Shown here piece by piece: positions 11,101 to 16,679 of a stretch of DNA of 42,152 bases. The stretch's first letter is position 1. Every line of letters starts with the position of its first letter. Source of the stretch: Myxococcales bacterium (GTDB lineage Bacteria; Myxococcota_A; UBA9042); contig JAGSHB010000030.1 of NCBI GenBank assembly GCA_023954815.1, positions 1 through 42,152 of the forward strand, written 5' to 3'. The notes below the pieces were generated by a model. That model saw nothing but the letters and a program-made list of their open reading frames with translations. It had not been told where the DNA came from and ran no database searches. A program made the position numbers and the translations under genes.

Positions 11101-12141
11101 TTGCAGGCGCATGACCTTGTCCAGCAAGGTCGCTGCGGTCACAGCGTGGCCCTCAGCGACAAGGGCCTCGGCGAGCGGCATCCCCACCGCAGAGTCGAGC
11201 ACGCAGAGCGCCAATTCGGCCGGATTGATGGTGAAGCCTTCCTCAGCCATCACCTCCCGCATCAACTCCAATCCAGGCGCATTGAACGCGCTATGGAAGG
11301 GGCATTCGACGGTCAGGGGATGAAAGGCGAACGTGAAGGCAGATCCGCCCTTGCGGGCTTGTTTCTCGGCCGATTGGCGCGCGAGCAGCTTGGCGTGGAG
11401 ACGGTCGACGGCAGCCGGTGTGCCACTGATCACGTGCCGCGTTCGACCGTTGATCATGGCGATAACCAGCGGCTCGGCCTCCTCATCAACCAGCCCAGAC
11501 AAAGACGCAATGGTCGGTCCCACGACAGCCGCCATACATGGGCCATCAGCGTCCGTCACACCTGTGCGGTCAGCCGCGCACCACCCCTGCCAAGCCAAAT
11601 AGACCGCGAAATCTGCCACACGCTGGGCGTCGATGGCGCCGCGATGGTGGGTCTCCGACACCCACAGCGCTGTCATGAGCCCCTGGGAGTAGCCAATCGC
11701 CGTATCGATGACGCACCGCTCGTCCGTCACGTCGAAGGCAGCGGCGAGGCCGGACTCCAAAATCTGAATGTAGCGAACCACCTGAGTCAAAAAGATGGCG
11801 GGCTGAGATACGGCGCCGCTCTGCAACGAGCGCGCGGGCGGCACATCGCTGGTGCCCCGCAGCCAACCCAACAAGTCAAATCCATGACCGCACAAGCCTG
11901 ACCAACGAACCCGCTTGCTGTCTCCGAAGACCTGTAGACGCGCAGCCGCAGCCTCGACGATGGGCCAACCGGCCGGGCAATCGACCAGCACGCTCCGCAA
12001 TTCAGACAGCCAGGGCGTGCCATTGCCGCCGAAGCTAATGGTCGCGCGCGCGTTTCCCCGGGCCAAGTCATCGGCAAGCGAGCCTGGAGCTGCCGCGCGA
12101 ACAAAGGAATGACTTCCTAGCGGTGAAATTGAGACGGACAT
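2164..12141 (-). CDS. fas: Type I fatty acid synthase (mycobacterial-type FAS-I megasynthase)
   Basis: About 3,325 aa from ATG 12141; mycobacterial FAS-I is about 3,070 aa. It builds acyl-CoA from acetyl- and malonyl-CoA. Domains, numbered from that ATG: acetyltransferase with GYSQG near 150 and FHS near its end; FMN-type enoyl reductase with EGGKAGGHHSWEDL near 600; MaoC-like dehydratase with SDYNPIH near 1380 and IVHGMW; malonyl/palmitoyl transferase with YVFPGQGIQ, GHSIGEY near 1590 and PGIDVPFHS; a Pro/Ala linker and one ACP with GGVSSRRNQ (predicted phosphopantetheine Ser1970); ketoreductase with VTGASPGSIA near 2355 and AYAETK near 2518; ketosynthase with VAACATAAVS near 2972, KHDTSTAANDP near 3122 and TLTGHSKGGA near 3160. 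There is no C-terminal PPT domain; acpS follows. I prefer ATG 12141, preceded by GGAG at 5 nt spacing, over an in-frame TTG at 12228 that lies within a TTGACA box. It is certain to be FAS rather than a PKS from the fungal-type ER, MPT and KS signatures. Confidence 0.97.
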   Translation of the reverse strand: MSVSISPLGSHSFVRAAAPGSLADDLARGNARATISFGGNGTPWLSELRSVLVDCPAGWPIVEAAAARLQVFGDSKRVRWSGLCGHGFDLLGWLRGTSDVPPARSLQSGAVSQPAIFLTQVVRYIQILESGLAAAFDVTDERCVIDTAIGYSQGLMTALWVSETHHRGAIDAQRVADFAVYLAWQGWCAADRTGVTDADGPCMAAVVGPTIASLSGLVDEEAEPLVIAMINGRTRHVISGTPAAVDRLHAKLLARQSAEKQARKGGSAFTFAFHPLTVECPFHSAFNAPGLELMREVMAEEGFTINPAELALCVLDSAVGMPLAEALVAEGHAVTAATLLDKVMRLQFVDPVRWANVIDGAVARGTDAVLDFGVGPGVARLTTNRLAGLGVPVLSLSEPSGRAALLTPKGVTYPPKYSDYAPGRVQLADGTIRLDNAYSRATGHAPVILPGMTPTTADAPIVAAAANAGFTAELAGGGQVTADIFHKRMAELAGRLTPGATFTFNALFMDRYLWDLHLSGAKLVQKARKSGIPIAGVTVSAGIPSADEGAMLLGEWAALGMHLNVFKPGTVRQVDQVLAIADAAPAHTVFMHLEGGKAGGHHSWEDLEGLLLRCYDKVRQRANVILCVGGGIADAERATALVVGHWAKKYGLRDMPIDGVLLGTVTMACKEAATSPQVKAALVAAAGTTDWVPSGAVVGGMTSGLSQLGADIHYLDNAAARCGRLLDSVAGDAEAIAAQRPAIIAALDATAKPYFGDFARMSWSSVLNRLVELMAIGRSGPYEDGIWPDVSYRQRVADVIALAEGRLHHSAAEVASLVGDIAALDDPTAVIAELLERYPHASSQLPHPVDEDTFVKKICARPGKPVNFVPTIDADVRRWYKSDSLWQAHDPRFDADQVMIIPGPEALRGIETADEPIAHLLGRFEQAMIAHVGDQALSHRAFLQVPAHVGLPAGIESHTSGDQTTWHVVSDVDSHSWFQPLAARFSGPIAAVFAADTVFADEPGDARLVTNPVRQVCLAEPGATLTITHTDDVISSLSWHLSTASDERVTLSMSGPSVTFTVSLPAAKGRPTAPLRRHFLITPAGSVLLSALSPDEVREFYHLNLFGAPLGACHLFEPITCPATVDAPVAKAYGRLSGVLPGSVHQEDAPAMSADLVFSLGFPALMQALSCDELAAGLLNLVHLEHAVVPAAGWPLVAGEQVEVTAQLTHIAHGSGDGTRVEATLALHRGLQLVATADEVFFLRGFNPGLITETERDITAQLVCKDPAQLAFLVEHEWLSFSELPQMGETLTLIGSERTSHTDKGVRFGADVQITGTSALGRGKLDQRFSADHTGVHPLVALRQLLGADSKRVATAPSDLAAVADRAPMELSSWAEVSSDYNPIHRSTAIARLAGLSGPIVHGMWSAARSRAFVVSELCAGDAARLLQFDTHFQAPVLPGQPLELRAVRTGVEQGRLIADITVTTPTGTALSASAVIAPLPTAYVFPGQGIQRQGMGMDGYDRSAAARAVWDAADRVTRSELGFSLLDVVRNNPKQLICQGRHDIHDKGVLHLTQYTQVAMATLAHAQVAELREAGTLVDGAVVCGHSIGEYNALSAVAEVLPLETVVRVVWQRGMTMHTCVPRDATGRSGYAMGVIRPHHAGMSHQGALELVRDVAEETGGFVEIVNFNVRGRQYATVGALPALAELERRLMASQRPGAKSPWVLVPGIDVPFHSTRLRDGVPAFRTVLERLLPPTGYLRLIGTYVPNLVAIPFSLDLAFVQAMFDATSAPEIQALLDGYETLVQEPDAFARTLVRELFAFQFASPVRWIESQDVLLSAASEGGLAIGEWVEVGLATQPTVATMAKQTIAAKGHTSTRVRNVGMDADSVMMRDTVTLESVLPTDAPAPAVDATAADVVDDARTRDVTTTPAASPVVVAAPPQPNAIAAVTDRPVSHLDGLKTLLAMQAKVHVAQVQGSETIDDLFGGVSSRRNQALVDIGAEFDAGPIDGAHEIPIAKLADTLAQRAGAWHCPGGYLGKAQDESVRRVFGRAGLARRDVSAILAQRFGLGDGLVAAALNTLCLVDRAGESARGGAFVALDVATSPADVTPVLDTLASHLSSAIGSPISPVDQVAETAGAAVDAAVVQQLEDKILGPDGLLASIIGDASERLGLAAEAPGQVTQDPDADTAALLAAEHGEAWLDWVAPRFSAQQHVALTSSWAWARRDVTLAYHHGSRGERDKALAKLARLTAFATDSAVVSRALFHAQKAEQAGVSWLAAALRDLASGRGAQVMPLSPSRPSLQLTATGGRTFSEISDTAPGAIERLITSLRPADEQAHVQLADPAADAAWLSALRDSAVKPMMFVGRTALVTGASPGSIAIEIVRHLLRGGARVVVTTSSPKRERMAWYSQFYQAEAAPGAELHVVPFNQASQQDVDALVSWLFERVTAPDGARVRELKAPFSPDIIVPFAALGDSATLDTFSARSEAAIRVMLTGVERLVGAIGARYRRQGMPGRPAHVVLPLSPNHGGFGGDGAYAETKAGLEVLCNKWDSERDAWAAATTLCAARIGWVRGTGLMDANDSVAAELEHRTGARTFANAEMGWLLAALCTDEVADFARTAPLQADLTGGFGRIADIRAVVGRIRADLADKVRHTRALNTLRTAERALLALGDDTTPAVTVTPLPSWPPAWPEAQGEVGNWPLPSAPLSETVVIVGVGELGPCGSARTRWALEVQDELAPAAVIELAWMCGLCTWKDSARGGSWYDVATDRPITESEITTRYGDAVRKASGIRWTEEVAAGFDPDALPVLATAWLDRDFSFDVMDEAEARSFVAADPAHTRVSCTAGRWQVTRTAGAEIRVPRIAKLDRKVLGMLPTGTQLARFGLPGDMIESVDRVTLMNLVATADAFLSAGMRPDELMSHVHPARVANTQGSGMGGMQSIRRLFTDQLLDRERQGDIVQESLINVVAAYAVQSYIGSYGPMVHPVAACATAAVSLAEGMDKILSGRVDFSVTGGFDDVGGEAVVGFADMAATANTEQMTAMGLAPDQMSRANDLRRRGFVEAQGGGTILLCRGDVARDLGLPVRGVLAWAGSFSDGVHTSIPAPGLGVVAAAMGGKRSPLAQALDRFGLDADDIKVIYKHDTSTAANDPNENLIHQTIARALGRSAGNPLHIVSQKTLTGHSKGGAAAFQLIGLCQSLTEGVVAGNRNLECVDPAMRKFSDLTFSDRAMRSSEPMRAGLVTSLGFGHVGAIALVLNSLTFEAMLRREEGPEGTGPSWAAWRSKAAERERQSMARRVRILRGDADLFERQTTRPISQQAEELAMLLDPEGRIEINPEPRTVD

Positions 12142-12199
12142 GGGGGCTCCACAATCGACAGCCGAACGGCGATAGACCGCCCAGTCTAGATTGCGGGGC

Positions 12200-12228
12200 A
12201 GATTGGGAGAGGTCAGATCATCTGTCAA
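12200..12228 (-). promoter_or_regulatory. Candidate fas promoter (-35) with overlapping palindromic operator
   Basis: Reading toward fas, a perfect TTGACA lies at 12228-12223. It overlaps by one base an 11-bp perfect palindrome, CAGATGATCTG (12224-12214). A matching -10 is weak (CAATCT at 17-nt spacing, 12205-12200), so the promoter call is tentative. The spot is between the tetR stop (12265) and the preferred fas ATG (12141), which suits an operator for the TetR protein encoded just upstream. Confidence 0.4.
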
Positions 12229-12264
12229 TCAAAGGGTTTCATCCGCAATGACAGTCGCGTTCCG

Positions 12265-12879
12265 TCACTCGATTACGCGGCCGATCGCCGGGCCCATCAC
12301 GGCCATGAATTCACGCACGGAAACGGTCGCATCTGCGCGCTCTGGGTCGCTGATATCTTGGATGATGAGTCCGCTGTAGGCCCCAAAAATGACCGCCGCG
12401 ATACCTCTGATCTGCGATTCTGTGCAGCTGTTTTCGAGCGCAGGCCGCAGAATCTCGGCGATGGCGGTGCGCGCGCGGCGGTAAAATTTGGCCAGCGCTT
12501 GTTGGATCGCGGGATCGCGGGTCGCGTGGGCGGTAAACTCCAACCAGAGCGGTACGATAGCCCGGCCGCGGTGAATTTCCCGGCCGAGCGCTGCGGTCAC
12601 AGCCGACAGGTAGTCATCCCCGAGCACCGCGTCTTCGAACTGCTCATATAATTCGTCCATGACCTCGCGGGTCCAGGTCTCCAAGATATCGACAAAAACA
12701 TCCTGTTTGCTGGGGTAGTGCCAATAGAAGCTACCCTTGCTGATCGCCGCCTGGGCGCAGATCGCATCGACCGTCGTCTCGTGATAGCCGCCCACCCGGA
12801 AGCAGTGGAAGGCGGCGAGGCGAATCTGCTTGCGCTTTTCGGCAGCGCGTTTTCCGACGGTCGGTTTGGTCGTTGGCAT
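12265..12879 (-). CDS. TetR-family regulator, probable local regulator of fas
   Basis: 204 aa. The N-terminal helix-turn-helix spans about residues 15-60 and includes the typical TetR run AISKGSFYWHYPSKQDVF. The C-terminal ligand-binding part (about 65-204) is helical and not diagnostic of a ligand; acyl-CoA is a reasonable guess from context only. It lies on the same strand as fas, 123 bp upstream of the preferred fas ATG, and could be co-transcribed with it. In Mycobacterium the fas-acpS operon is controlled by the TetR-type protein FasR, so function may be parallel, but I cannot say whether this protein is orthologous. An AGGG lies about 9 nt before the ATG. It is transcribed divergently from the sensor kinase at 13023. 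Confidence 0.9.
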   Translation of the reverse strand: MPTTKPTVGKRAAEKRKQIRLAAFHCFRVGGYHETTVDAICAQAAISKGSFYWHYPSKQDVFVDILETWTREVMDELYEQFEDAVLGDDYLSAVTAALGREIHRGRAIVPLWLEFTAHATRDPAIQQALAKFYRRARTAIAEILRPALENSCTESQIRGIAAVIFGAYSGLIIQDISDPERADATVSVREFMAVMGPAIGRVIE

Positions 12880-12908
12880 GGGAGCGGCCCTGGCAAAATT
12901 AGTCGGTG

Positions 12909-12952
12909 GACTGATGAGTCGGGACGTTCTGCGCGGCGCGCGGGAGTGTCAA
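12909..12952 (-). promoter_or_regulatory. Candidate promoter/operator of the first tetR gene
   Basis: On the minus strand a perfect TTGACA (12952-12947) lies about 70 bp before the tetR ATG. Downstream of it is a perfect inverted repeat GACT-GATG-AGTC (12909-12920), partly overlapped by an imperfect one, TTAGTC-GGTG-GACTGA (12899-12914). The -10 at 16-18 nt spacing is poor. The core GATGA is shared with the palindrome upstream of fas, but the similarity is short. Confidence 0.25.
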
Positions 12953-13022
12953 GTCGGCTGTCTGGGCATCGAGTCAAAGCTCCCCCCTTGCGGCCAGATG
13001 CCAGAGAGGTTCCACTCGGGTC

Positions 13023-14639
13023 GTGCATCGCTTTTCCCTATCGACGCGGATCTTCATCGCCTTCGCCATCGTCGTGGCGGCGTTTGGTACTGCTGCCGCT
13101 TATGGGGTCGCCACAACCATGGGCCTGCGTCATGAATTGGGCTTTTTGCGTAAGCGCACGGTTCCGCTGCTGCGCACGTTGCGGGACAACGGCCTGGAGC
13201 TACGCGGCTTCGATGAGGCGTTGCAGCGCGCTGCCCCGCACGACCTCGATTGGGTAGCGCGATTTGTGCCAAACGCCCGACCTTTCCGCCGTCTCGATGG
13301 TATTTTGAGCCAAATTGGGGCGCTGCACGAGGACGCCCGGCCACCGCGCTTGGTGCGCCTGCTCGTCGGTCCGCCGGCCCCGGTGCCGGCCATTGGTCAA
13401 GACTTGGTCGCGCTGAGAACATCCCGCGATGCCGCGATGCGGATGGCCCGCGACACCGCCCTGTTGCCGCTGCTTGGCCCGCGTTTTGAGGCGGCGACCG
13501 ACGAAGTGGCTTTTTCCAGTCTCGTGACCGCTTTGCAGCGCGCCGTGGCTGACAAGCGCTACACCGATGCCGCGCGGCTGGTGGTCGAGATCAGACGCAT
13601 CGTGCGGCGAATCCATCGCGGCGTGGAGGGCGTCGAGCGCCAGCTAGAATCCGCTCTCAACGATCGGTTTGCCCAGGCGCAGCAGAGCGAAGCACGACTC
13701 GGCATCGTCGTGGCGAGTTCTGCCGCCATCGCCCTGTTGGTCGCGGTCATTGTGTTGCTGGTGATGGTGATCACACTGCGTCCCATGGCCGCGCTCGCAG
13801 AGGTGGTGCGCCGTTTTGCCGCTGGAGAGCGAACCGCGCGGGCCGATACCGGCGGCGCCGCCGAGATTCGACAGCTGGCCGTCGAGTACAATCGCATGGC
13901 CGATGCGCTAGCGGAGCGCGAGCGCGAGATCGCCGCCCAGCGAGAAGATCTGGCCCGTTCCGAGCGTCTCGCGACCTTGGGCCACATGGCCGCGCGGGTG
14001 GTCCACGAGATCAGAAACCCCCTGAGCTCCATCGGCCTCAACGCTGAACTGTTGGCCGACGAGCTCGACGACAGCGATGAAGCGAGAGAGCTGCTCAATG
14101 CTATCGGCGCGGAGGTTGAAAGGCTCCGCAACATCACCGAGGGCTATCTGCAACGGGCGAGGCCGACCCCCCAGATCGAAAAGCGCGTCACCCTGAGTCT
14201 ACTGCTGACGCGGCTGGCCGATTTTGCCCGGGCAGAGCTCGCTGAACGCGGTGTCAGCGCCCACGTCTCGGCGCAAGATGGGGTCTCCGCTGACATCGAT
14301 CCGCGCATGCTCAGGCAGGCGCTGTGGAACCTGGTGCGCAACGCGTGGGAGGCGATGCCCGATGGCGGAACCGTCTGGGTCGAGGCCCGTCATGGCGGGG
14401 TGCCCGGAAAGGCGGAAGTCATCATCGCGGTCGAGGATTCCGGGCCAGGAATCCCCATGGAGCTTCGCGCGCAGCTGTTTGAGCCCTTCTTTACCACCAA
14501 AGAGACCGGCACCGGCGTGGGTCTGGCTTTGGTGCAAGAGGTGGCACGGAGTCATGGGGGTCAAGTCGGGGTGGTGGCCGGACAACATGGCGACGGCGCA
14601 CGCTTTGAGATCAGCCTGCCGGCGCCTGGAAACCACTGA
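13023..14639 (+). CDS. Membrane-bound sensor histidine kinase
   Basis: 538 aa from a GTG start. It has a first membrane segment at about residues 8-30 and a periplasmic sensor region of about 195 aa. A second membrane segment lies at about 226-252, followed by a HAMP domain (about 253-305) and a coiled stretch. The HisKA domain has phospho-acceptor His328 in VVHEIRNPLSS. The ATPase domain has N-box NLVRNAWEAM near 436, G1 EDSGPGIP near 470 and GTGVGLALVQ. These features define a class I, NtrB-like transmembrane kinase. No response regulator is encoded next to it, so it is an orphan whose partner and signal are unknown. The gene is divergent from tetR and convergent with the helicase, ending 51 bp from the helicase stop. 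Confidence 0.93.
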   Translation: MHRFSLSTRIFIAFAIVVAAFGTAAAYGVATTMGLRHELGFLRKRTVPLLRTLRDNGLELRGFDEALQRAAPHDLDWVARFVPNARPFRRLDGILSQIGALHEDARPPRLVRLLVGPPAPVPAIGQDLVALRTSRDAAMRMARDTALLPLLGPRFEAATDEVAFSSLVTALQRAVADKRYTDAARLVVEIRRIVRRIHRGVEGVERQLESALNDRFAQAQQSEARLGIVVASSAAIALLVAVIVLLVMVITLRPMAALAEVVRRFAAGERTARADTGGAAEIRQLAVEYNRMADALAEREREIAAQREDLARSERLATLGHMAARVVHEIRNPLSSIGLNAELLADELDDSDEARELLNAIGAEVERLRNITEGYLQRARPTPQIEKRVTLSLLLTRLADFARAELAERGVSAHVSAQDGVSADIDPRMLRQALWNLVRNAWEAMPDGGTVWVEARHGGVPGKAEVIIAVEDSGPGIPMELRAQLFEPFFTTKETGTGVGLALVQEVARSHGGQVGVVAGQHGDGARFEISLPAPGNH

Positions 14640-14690
14640 ACCAACTCGAGCAATTGGGGCGGCTGCCGCTGGGACCGAAAATGCGAGCCC

Positions 14691-16679
14691 TCACCGACTC
14701 TCGTGAAAGGCCTCAAAGAAGCCGCTGACATCGTCGTAGTCGTGCGTACAGGTAGCATCTGGCAAGGCGCGAATCAGAGCGCGGCCATAGCCTTTGGTGA
14801 CCATTCGCGGGTCTAGGATGGCGACGACGCCCGTGTCCTGCTGAGAGCGAATCAACCGGCCGAAGCCTTGCCTCAGTGACAGCGCCGCGGCCGGCAGACT
14901 GAGTTTGCCGAATGACGAGTTCCCCTCCGCCTCCACGCGCTCCGATCGGGCTGCGAATAGGGGGTCGTCGGGCGGGGGAAAGGGGATCTTGTCGAGCATC
15001 ACGAGGCGCAGATCATCGCCTGGCAAATCCACTCCCTGCCAAAACCCCATGGTCGCAAAAAGCACCGCCGGCTGCTGCTCGGAAAATCGCGCCAAGAGCG
15101 CGTCCCGACTCTCCTCGCCCTGCATCAAGCAAGGCACGGTCAGCACCTTTCTGAGCCGCGCGTAGGCGTCTCGCATCCCGCGATAACTGGAGAAAAGCGC
15201 AAAAGCACCGCCAGCACTGGCATCGACCAACCGCGCGATCTCCGCCGCCACCGCAGCCTCGCGGCCCCGCTGAAAGGGCGCTGGCAGGTGCTTGGGCAAA
15301 TAGAGCAGCGCTTGATTCGGATAGTCAAAGGCGCCCGGCACGCGCAGGGTCGTGACGTCCTCCGCCAGACCGAGACGGCTACAGAACGGCTTGAAGTTGT
15401 CGCCCATGGCCAGGGTCGCCGACGTGAAGATACGCACGGCAGGCTCGGCGAGAAGCGTGCGCTGCATCACTGGCCCGACCACCACCGGCCGCGCCACAAT
15501 GGCGGTGCTCCGCGAACGCGCCTCGACCCAACGCACCATGCCATCGGCCTCTTCGGGGGATAACAAGGTGGCCAGATCGGTCTGCAGGGTCTCCAGGTTG
15601 TCTCGCACCCTGGCCATCGCGACGTCTTGGGCGAAGGTCCCCAGCACGGTCCACAGCCCATCACAGGCCCGGTGCAACTTGCTGTGGCTGGCATGCAGCC
15701 GGATGAGGGCCTCATCATCGAGGCGCCGCTGCCCGGCTTCGTCCCGCGCGGCTGAAAAGAGCGCTGCTGCCGCCACGCCGAGACCACGCAGGCGCTTGTG
15801 CGCATCGTCGGCGCTCCTGGGCTCGTCGGCATCGAGATTCACCAGCACTTCGCCCACATCTCGGCGCAACCGGTCGACGCGATTGGAGGACACAGACTGA
15901 CCAAAAAAGTTCGACGCGACGTCTTCGAGGGCGTGGGCTTCGTCGATGACCAACGCCTCGGCCGCCGGCAGCAGCGCGGCGCCGTCAAAGCGCTCTCGCA
16001 CCGCAAAATCAGCCAATAAGACGTGGTGATTGACCACGACCACATCCGCTTTGAGGGCGCGACGTCGGGCTTGGGCGACGAAACACTGCTTCCATGAGGG
16101 GCAATCGCTACCAAGACAATTGTCAGCGGTGGAGGTGACCTCGGGCCAGATCGGGTGCTGGTCATCGACGCCTTCGACCTCAGCCACATCGCCAGTGTCG
16201 CTCAAGCGCAGCACCCGCGTGACGGCCCGCAGCGCTGCCGGCAACGCCATCCCCATACCGCCGTGCCGGCGCAAGGCTAGCTCCGTGCGCTCGTGACAGA
16301 CGTAGTTGCCCCGGCCCTTTAACACGGCGACGGTGACCTGAGCCCCGGTGGCTGCGATCGCCGTCGGCAGGTCATGGAAGGTGAGTTGGCCCTGAAGCTG
16401 ACGGGTGGCGGTCGAGATGATCGTGCGCTGATTAGCGGCGAGCAGCGGCAGCAGATAGGCCAGGGTCTTGCCTGTACCGGTGCCAGCTTCGATCACCACA
16501 TCTTCGCCGGTGTGCACCGCATCGGCGACCGCCGCCATCATGACCCGCTGGCCCGGTCGCGCTTCGAAATGAGCGAGATCAGCAGCCAGCGCCCCCACGG
16601 CCGTCTGCCAAGCAAGGTGGTGAACGGGCGCATTGCCGCCATTGGAAGGGGTAGTTGTAGGCGATGACGGCTGGTTCAA
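14691..16679 (-). CDS. dinG: DinG/YoaA-type ATP-dependent DNA helicase (iron-sulfur superfamily 2)
   Basis: 662 aa. A 5'-3' DNA helicase of the XPD/DinG group, acting in repair and in resolving unusual DNA structures. Walker A EAGTGTGKT is at 64-72 and the DEAH box (VIDEAH) near 244. Four cysteines placed like the Fe-S cluster ligands lie between them: one in YVCHE near 127 and three in CLGSDCPSWKQC near 186-197. Motif VI-like GFGRLIRS lies near the C-terminus. The start is TTG, overlapping the stop of the upstream membrane-protein gene (TTGA), which points to translational coupling; the next in-frame ATG is 46 codons on and close to Walker A, so TTG is favoured. YoaA is an alternative name for close relatives. 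Confidence 0.9.
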   Translation of the reverse strand: MNQPSSPTTTPSNGGNAPVHHLAWQTAVGALAADLAHFEARPGQRVMMAAVADAVHTGEDVVIEAGTGTGKTLAYLLPLLAANQRTIISTATRQLQGQLTFHDLPTAIAATGAQVTVAVLKGRGNYVCHERTELALRRHGGMGMALPAALRAVTRVLRLSDTGDVAEVEGVDDQHPIWPEVTSTADNCLGSDCPSWKQCFVAQARRRALKADVVVVNHHVLLADFAVRERFDGAALLPAAEALVIDEAHALEDVASNFFGQSVSSNRVDRLRRDVGEVLVNLDADEPRSADDAHKRLRGLGVAAAALFSAARDEAGQRRLDDEALIRLHASHSKLHRACDGLWTVLGTFAQDVAMARVRDNLETLQTDLATLLSPEEADGMVRWVEARSRSTAIVARPVVVGPVMQRTLLAEPAVRIFTSATLAMGDNFKPFCSRLGLAEDVTTLRVPGAFDYPNQALLYLPKHLPAPFQRGREAAVAAEIARLVDASAGGAFALFSSYRGMRDAYARLRKVLTVPCLMQGEESRDALLARFSEQQPAVLFATMGFWQGVDLPGDDLRLVMLDKIPFPPPDDPLFAARSERVEAEGNSSFGKLSLPAAALSLRQGFGRLIRSQQDTGVVAILDPRMVTKGYGRALIRALPDATCTHDYDDVSGFFEAFHESR

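Noticed and set aside
2164-12141. Modular polyketide synthase as the identity of the giant gene
   Set aside because: The FMN-type enoyl reductase, MPT domain and C-terminal KR-KS order are those of fungal/mycobacterial FAS-I, not of PKS modules.
12142-12228. N-terminal extension of the synthase from a TTG codon
   Set aside because: The TTG is part of a TTGACA box and has no ribosome binding site; the downstream ATG has GGAG at good spacing.
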